Below, piece by piece: positions 58,232 through 64,000 of a stretch of 64,000 nt of DNA. This DNA is from Vitellaria paradoxa (taxonomy: Eukaryota; Streptophyta; Magnoliopsida; Ericales; Sapotaceae). The position numbers were made by a program, and so were the translations under genes. Positions within the stretch are counted from its first letter, which is position 1. Each line of letters begins with the position of its first letter. The stretch lies in the NCBI GenBank assembly GCA_019916065.1, contig CM034238.1, positions 29,995,246 through 30,059,245 of the forward strand, read 5' to 3'. The notes under the pieces were generated by a model, which was not told the origin of the DNA, searched no databases, and worked only from the letters and a program-made list of their open reading frames with translations.

Positions 58232-59871
58232 GGCTTGGGAAAGATTAGCAGTGGGATAGTTTATTTTTGCATTAACCATTGAATATTAGTAAATTAGATT
58301 TTATTTATTTATTTTTGTTTTCTTTCTGCCTAGGTTAATTTTAATTTTCTTTTATTTTACTTTTATTTATTTATTCTAACATTTTCTCTCGTAGAAGTTT
58401 TATTTTCTTTTAGTACAATTTAATTCAAAGGAATAAAGTGCTCAAGTTCTTTTATTTTCTTCAAATAAGGAAGCTCTTGAGGTAATATCCTTCCTTTCCC
58501 TTTTATGTAGTTTTGCATTTTCAATTGGTACTTCACATATATAATTGTTGTTGTTGGGAGTGCTGTAGAATCTAAGTTGTGGGAATGTATTGGGTGATGC
58601 CTTAAGTAGCTTGTATAATGGGTGTATGCTTGGTTTAATTTGTGCTTTGTTCTTATTTGTATCATTTGTGGTTATTGTTTCATGCTCATCATCATGCTCA
58701 CTATTGCACACTACAGACCCACATATGCATCATGGTTCTCACATTGAGGACAATGTGAATTTTAAGTTGAGGGGTAGGGTTCGTATGATGACCTTTATGC
58801 CAAAATTGAAAATTTTAAAATTTTTGAGCATCCTTAATCTTGAATACATGAACTTAGCACATTTGTACCTACATGTTAGCCCTTTTTGGTTTGGTTGATT
58901 GTGGAATTGAGTGAGAGAGTGATGAGTGAGTTTTGTTCAAGCTTTAATAGGAAACTTAGTTCAAGTTCATTGTATAATGACCTTGTGCACTTTTGACTAT
59001 CATAGAGAAGAGTTTATATGCTTAGGTATTGATTTTGTTTAACATTGGTTAATTGAGCATTCTTGGACTAGGTGGAGACTTATACCCCTTAATGGTGAGC
59101 TTTTGAGCCTATTATTCTTTCCTTGAGGGGTTGCACATAATCATAGCTCTTTTGTTCTTCACTTTGGTTTTCAATGCACAAATTGCATCACACACACTTG
59201 TATGAGTTTCACTTGGTATATTATGAGTTGTTGCAAGCTTTGAACATGATGCTAGGCCTTCTTTGCTATTTTGAGCCTCTTTATCCTTTCCTTGATATGA
59301 AATTATCCTAGGAACCAACTTAAAGCTTTTTAATAAAGTGTGTGATAAATATATATATTTTTCTTTGGTTCTCACCTCATATATTGTCCCTTAACCTTGT
59401 TCACACACTTTTAAGCCTTACCCTCACATGTTTTGGGTTGTAAAAGTGCCTTTATGTCAATGATGTAAATGGGGGCTAGAAATGGAAAATTTTGAGGGCA
59501 TATTGGGAGAAAATATTAGGTGGATAATTCAGCTTATGTTTATTTCATTATTTCAAAAAAAAAAATGAAAAAAAAGAGAAAAAAAGGGAAAAAGAAAAAA
59601 AAATTATCATTCCTTTTGCTTATGAAATTATGGGACTTGTACATTATTTGCAATTATCCCAAGGGTAGTATTTAGTGTGAATAAGCTTCTTGTTGGGGTT
59701 GGAAAGGAAATGGGTAGTTTGGGACTTGTGTGCACTTGAGCATTTTTATCCTAAGACATGTGCTTTGATTTCCATATCTTTCATTGTTAACCATTACCCT
59801 TGGCCAAGTTACAACCAAAACAAAGACCTAGTGGATTCTAAGCAAGCAACTCTTGTATTGTGCATGTAGTG
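58232..59871 (+). other. Shared 3' non-coding module, third copy (part 1)
   Basis: Reverse-complement match to 6000-7600 and 17030-18290, including CACATTGAGGACAATGTGAA (58740-58759), the A-rich tract at 59555-59605 and GTGGATTCTAAGCAAGCAAC (59831-59850). It is interrupted by a solo LTR and resumes at 61553. No RT. Confidence 0.7.
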
Positions 59872-59876
59872 GTCTT
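59872..59876. repeat. Target-site duplication GTCTT, left
   Basis: Identical to 61548-61552, flanking the nested solo LTR. Confidence 0.88.
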
Positions 59877-61547
59877 TGATTGAGCACATAAAATGCACAC
59901 TTACTATGATAATGTGAATGGTTTTAGGTGTTTTATTTACATAAATCTCTTATTTTCTAAGGAAAGAAGCTAATTTATGTGCTTTTGGACTTTTGTAGGT
60001 TTTGGTGCTTCACTTGGTGAAGGAGGATGAAAAGAAAGGTCAAAGGAGCAAGGAAACAAAGTTGGTTAATATGGACCAGGAGCATGGGCGCCCCACCTCA
60101 AGCATAAGCGCCCCACCAGAAGCATAGGCGCCCCACCTTATAGCAGATGGGCGCCCACAGAGAGCCAATTTTGGGAGAAGAGCAGGTTCTCAGAGGCCTT
60201 TCATCGAACAGTTGGAGAGCAGCCAACATGGGCGCCCCACCTAGACCCATGGACGCCCCTGTCTTACCTTGGGCGCCCCACTCTTCATCAGATGGGCGCC
60301 CACAGAGGGGGGTCCTGCCTGCTGATTTTGGCCAGTTCTTTGAGGACTTCATCAAACACCACAAGCATGGGCGCCCCACCTCAAGCATGGGCGCCCATGG
60401 GGACTCTTCCAGCACAAGTCCAGCAGAAAATTTAGAGTGTAATTTTACCATTTTACCCCTAAATTTTGTAATAATATAAAAGGGTAGAATTTTGATAATG
60501 GGGGGTTCAAAAACCCTAGGAAAAGTTTAGAATTTCTGTTCTAAGAATTTTATGTAAAATTTACTTTCGAATTGCACTGAGGATTTGGCTTCGTTGCTTT
60601 CGCTTTGGAATATTCAAGTCCGATTTTGTTTTCGCATACAATTCACGTGTAAGTTTTAAGTTGTTAGTTCATTTTTAATAAGAATTTCATGTTCTCCGTG
60701 TTTTGTCGTTAAAGTTCGCTTCGTAGTGTTCGTAGACGGATTTTGTATTGATTTGCTTTTAAATTTGTTCTAAACCTTTTCGATTCATTTCATTTTTGTG
60801 TTTTGTTGCACATTGAAGATGTTTTTCTTTTCGAATCAATTTTCTTACCCTTTCGTTATGCTAGGCTAGGGTTTTTCTTGGTTTTAACCTAGGAGTGTAT
60901 TGAATTGAAGGAGTGGAATTTGGATAGTTCAAAAAATGTAAGGCACAGAATTCTAGATTAATTTTCGAAATCGAATTGCCTGTGATATAGTTGAACTTCG
61001 ATTACGCTCGTGTGAATCGAAGTCAATTCCATGTCCCGGTGGTTTCGAACTTGATTTCAAAAACCTAGAATTGTGAGTTCTTTATGAAAAGGGTTTTTTT
61101 TAACGCCAAATCTACCGACCTAATATTACAGGTGTAAGAATTAGGTTGAGTTAACTACATATCCAAATTCAGCCTTCAAGGACACTACCGGACTAGGTTA
61201 AAACCAGGTATTTTCATTAATCCGAGTGTTTAAGTAATTCACGTATTGGTTAAGTGTTTGAATTGATTACTCCTTTAGTGTGTCATTTTTAGTTTAAGTG
61301 TATTTCTTTTAAATTTTCAAATTGTTTTTCCTAACTATTTTCCAATCAAATTTTCAATTACTTATTTGAAAACCCTAAAAAGATTTTCATCTTTTCTCTT
61401 TAAAACTTTTGCGAGTGCTTTCAAAATCAAGTTTTTCAACATTTAGGCACCCCCTTGTTCCCTGTGGAGATGACCTAGGATCACCTAGAATAGACACAAC
61501 CGACCTCTTACACTTGAGAGAACCCGAGAAAATTTTGAGATCGGTCA
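59877..61547 (+). mobile_element. Solo LTR related to the gag-only element
   Basis: 1671 bp, TGATTGAGCA...GATCGGTCA, with perfect 5-bp duplications. The termini, TATA region and GCGCCC array match the LTR at 3289-5330 in reverse complement. A solo LTR forms by recombination between the two LTRs of an inserted element. Confidence 0.9.
60088..60396. promoter_or_regulatory. Phased GCGCCC box array, nested solo LTR
   Basis: GCGCCC at 60088, 60108, 60128, 60151, 60232, 60273, 60296, 60371 and 60391, plus ACGCCC at 60253. Spacings within clusters are 20, 20, 23; 21, 20, 23; and 20 bp. The TATA-like AATATAAAAGGG is at 60473-60484. Confidence 0.6.
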
Positions 61548-61552
61548 GTCTT
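61548..61552. repeat. Target-site duplication GTCTT, right
   Basis: Exact copy of 59872-59876. The shared 3' module continues directly after it. Confidence 0.88.
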
Positions 61553-62142
61553 ATGTAGGTTATGTGGTGTGATCTCTTACATATGCATTGGAACATAGTT
61601 ATGAGTTGTCCACTTTGAATTTCATTTCAGTTCACTCACTTATTTTTGAGGTTATGTGCAACTAGGATAGCATTATATGCTAATAGGTATGTGTGAACCC
61701 TTAATGAGTGAATTCCTTTCTATGAGTGGTACCCTGTGAACATTTGAAGTCAAAACCTAGTTCCATTTATGCTCTTGCAACCTTGTTGAATGAATGACAC
61801 AAATTTGCACGCACACTCCTTCTACTTTGATAGTCCATGCATTTATGTCTAGCACTTGGAAATTACACATGATATTTGGGTTTTGTGATTTGTTAGGCTT
61901 GAGCTTGATTCATGTTTGATCTTGATCACTTTTTGACACATTGAGACCATGCCATAGATGTTTGTGGGTAGCATCACTGCAAACCCTCACGAGACCTTAC
62001 TCGTCCACTAGGGGGAACTTAGGGGTTTAAAGGGCTTGCTACATGTAGTTAAGTGTAGCCGTGTTTCCAACAAAAAGAGAAATAGGATAGTAGTTGAATT
62101 TCATTTTAATAAAGGACATTGCTAGGGGCTAGCAATGCTCAA
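61553..62142 (+). other. Shared 3' non-coding module, third copy (part 2)
   Basis: Matches 5342-5990 and 16343-16990 in reverse complement, including the block around 61970-62040 that is conserved in all three elements. Confidence 0.72.
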
Positions 62143-62153
62143 GTTGGGGGGTG
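62143..62153 (+). other. Polypurine tract
   Basis: GTTGGGGGGTG directly before the 3' LTR start TGATTGC. Same tract as in the minus-strand relatives. Confidence 0.8.
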
Positions 62154-63093
62154 TGATTGCACTTGAAAAGTGCTATTACAAACTCCACTTTTGCATAGCT
62201 ATTAATACATTTAAGTAGTTTATTTTTAAGATTTATCACTATTTTATTACTTATAGTATTTATTTTCTTAATTGTAGGAAAAAGGGCAAAATAAGTGAGA
62301 CTATCAGTGATGGAAGTGACCGCTGAGGAGAAAAAGATGGTCTAAAGTTCAAGATGGTTGAAGTGGTGTGTAGCTGAAATTTTAGCTTGACACCCTATCA
62401 GTATTTTAACCATATCTTTTCACTCACAATTCCGATTGACCTGATTCTTTTTGGGTTGGAAAAAAGACTAAAAGGGCTACAACTTTTGTGTTTTATCCGA
62501 AGCCTGAATCCATCATCTTTGAGGTCAAAATCACGTTGGAAGCTGAAGACAGAAAGTTGTCAGAAGTAAGACAGATTGAAGAGAAAGTACACTGGGGTCC
62601 GACCCCCCACGGATGATCTGGACCACAGAAGGATTATTTGCATGGATGGACTTTATTTTTAGGGTTTCTCATTCCTACTATAAAGTTGTATCTTTGACAG
62701 CAGAAAAAGGGGACTTTTCACCTACGCTTTTCTCTGTAGTTTTAGGATAGTTTTTCGTTGAAATAGAGTAGTTTTGAGAGTTTTTCATTTTTCGTGTAAT
62801 GCTTTTACGAATTTACGAAGCCTTCGTAGTTTTCATTACAGACGTGGTTGTTCAATACTTCGTTTCAGAGTTGATTTCAGAGTACGTTTACTTTCGTTCT
62901 TCATTTTAATAATATTGTTTCTTCATCTTACTCTTTAGATTTTTTAAATATGTGTTCGATCATTGATTTTATTTCGTTTAAAGTTATGTTAGCGTAAAAC
63001 CCTAGTTCTTGATTCAACGAATCAAGCAGGGGTAGGTTACTCTGATCTATGGGATGTGCATAGACCCTTCACATGGTTTGCAAAAACTCACGC

Positions 63094-63628
63094 AAGGCCT
63101 GTTCTATGTAATAGCATAACTAGCCCTACATGAACATTCATTAGTCCAGAAGAATTGTTCTCATCAATGGGACAATTATCCACAGCTTGACTGGAGTCAA
63201 AACAGGTGTTTTTTTGTTCTTACCTTTCGAACATGGTTTCCGTGAGGATGTCCTTTATAGGTTCTACTTCTCTTTAGATTCCTATAAGGCTTTGTCCTTG
63301 CTCGATCGTAAGTTCCAGGGATCTCTATTTCCTTACAAAAAGAAAAATCTTTTGCAAGTCTGTTTGATTCATTCTGTCTACACAAGTCTTGAAGATAAGT
63401 ATAGGCAAAGTGAATTCTAGGAGCAATTCCAATGGTTGGTCTCTTTGAAACTTGCTTATTCCAAGCTTCCTGTATTTTGGAATTGAAAGGTGACGGCAAT
63501 TTTCTAAAGAACTTATCTCCTAGTTCTGCTAGAGAAAAAGCCTGTCCTGTTCTTGATGCTAATCCTAGATAGGTAGTAGCATATCTGGGAAAGTTAACCA
63601 TGTTATCTATAGTTAACCTTTCTAAGTC
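63094..63628 (-). mobile_element. Endogenous pararetrovirus-like fragment in the 3' LTR
   Basis: About 535 bp absent from the 5' LTR replaces some 8 bp there. On the minus strand it holds an open frame whose first codons (63706-63629) come from the LTR and whose remainder (about 144 residues) has the character of a Caulimoviridae coat-protein C-terminal region. It is Phe/Arg/Lys-rich, with a strongly basic end (His/Arg/Lys-rich) before a stop at 63197. A further region at 63094-63196 is open in another frame. Only this piece is present; no reverse transcriptase, movement region or viral promoter is seen, and the frame has no start of its own, so it is an inert remnant. Assignment to a genus is not possible by eye; Florendovirus-like sequences are common in plant genomes. 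Confidence 0.55.
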
Positions 63629-63666
63629 TACAATGTTTAAACCTAGTTCAGTATCTTTCAAAAATT

Positions 63667-64000
63667 TTCGAAAACGAAAACCTTTGACTGTATTCTCTGT
63701 AATCACTGGTAAAGGTTTTCGATTAAAATTTTCTTAATAATTTTGAAGAACTGAAAATTCAGATTTTGAATCCTAATTTGAATTAGTTTATTTCAGAAAC
63801 ATTCGAAAACGAAAATCTTTGACTATATTCTCTGTAATCACTGGTAAAGGTTTTCGATTAAAATTTTCTTAATAATTTTGGATAAACTAGAAAAATTGGA
63901 TTTGAATCGAATTCAAATAGGATTGTTTGAGAACCCTTCGAAAACAGAAGTTTTTGACTATATTCTCTGTAATCACTGGTAAAGGTTTTCGATTAAAATT
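63667..64000 (+). repeat. 135-bp tandem units in the 3' LTR
   Basis: TTCGAAAAC starts at 63667, 63802 and 63937, matching the array at 52952-53320. Confidence 0.85.

Larger units (their letters stand above)
51957..64000 (+). mobile_element. Athila/Tat-type element with gag and protease but no RT
   Basis: LTRs start TGATAGCATTTGAAAAG (51957) and TGATTGCACTTGAAAAG (62154). The primer site is at 55288 and the polypurine tract at 62143-62153. The internal region is 6.9 kb, or 5.2 kb without a nested solo LTR. Gag and a retropepsin region are decayed. No RT, RNase H or integrase motif appears between 58231 and 62142, where the shared 3' module lies instead. The left flank is CAAAC (51952-51956); the matching right flank is outside the window. 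Confidence 0.85.
62154..64000 (+). repeat. 3' LTR (runs off the window)
   Basis: Matches 51957-53315 apart from point changes and the foreign segment at 63094-63628. TATAAAG at 62679-62685. The third 135-bp unit is cut by the window end. Confidence 0.88.

Noticed and set aside
58232..62142. Hidden reverse transcriptase or integrase in the Athila/Tat-type element
   Set aside because: I looked for RT and integrase motifs on the plus strand. The interval is filled by the shared non-coding module and a solo LTR.
63187..63420. Plus-strand ORF of 77 codons in the 3' LTR
   Set aside because: Shadow of the minus-strand pararetrovirus-like frame.

Overview
This window looks like a gene-poor, repeat-rich stretch of an angiosperm (probably eudicot) nuclear genome. 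The signs are nested LTR retrotransposons with tRNA-Asp or initiator-Met primer sites, a tRNA-derived SINE, a MULE with a plant-type transposase, a Ulp1-like protease fragment, a Caulimoviridae-like insertion, and broken copies of two plastid intramembrane-protease genes. I see no bacterial genes, rRNA, functional tRNA or CRISPR. No host gene in the window looks clearly intact. The longest clean ORF is the gag of a non-autonomous retrotransposon. I do not recognise the species.

Layout. 1-3057: end of a long non-coding LTR with a degenerate 60-bp-type array, interrupted by a SINE. 3289-11369: a complete minus-strand LTR element with a perfect 5-bp target duplication, two near-identical 2-kb LTRs, one gag ORF and no pol (TR-GAG type). 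11450-13330: an array of short GAGC-NNN-GCTC hairpins. 14778-19128: an older, 5'-truncated relative of the gag-only element. 19138-27651: arrays, a CATG-rich tract and an LTR end joined to exon-like host sequence; most of this is present twice as a 3.9-kb direct tandem duplication. 27652-32155: AT-rich, with isolated exon-like pieces and a palindromic repeat array. 32156-33062: S2P/ARASP-like protease pseudogene. 33795-34500: LINE (RTE-type) remnant. 38468-40661: rhomboid-protease gene with recognisable exons, truncated and frameshifted. 41236-44650: MULE transposase remnant with arrays of a GGTACTGTT motif, next to a Ulp1-like fragment on the other strand. 45180-50678: gypsy LTR fragment and truncated SIRE-type copia element. 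50679-51956: 5' part of a minus-strand Athila/Tat-type gypsy element. 51957-64000: plus-strand Athila/Tat-type element with decayed gag and protease but no reverse transcriptase. It carries two nested solo LTRs and, in its 3' LTR, a Caulimoviridae-like fragment.

How the parts relate. The three non-autonomous gypsy elements (3289-11369, 14778-19128, 51957-64000) have different LTRs and coding content but share a roughly 2-kb 3' non-coding module that ends in the same T-G6-TG polypurine tract. All lack reverse transcriptase and integrase here, so any mobility would need proteins supplied in trans. Several LTRs, including a solo LTR from another gypsy family, carry GCGCCC palindromes spaced 20-21 bp apart. 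I consider this phased array the most interesting unexplained signal in the window.
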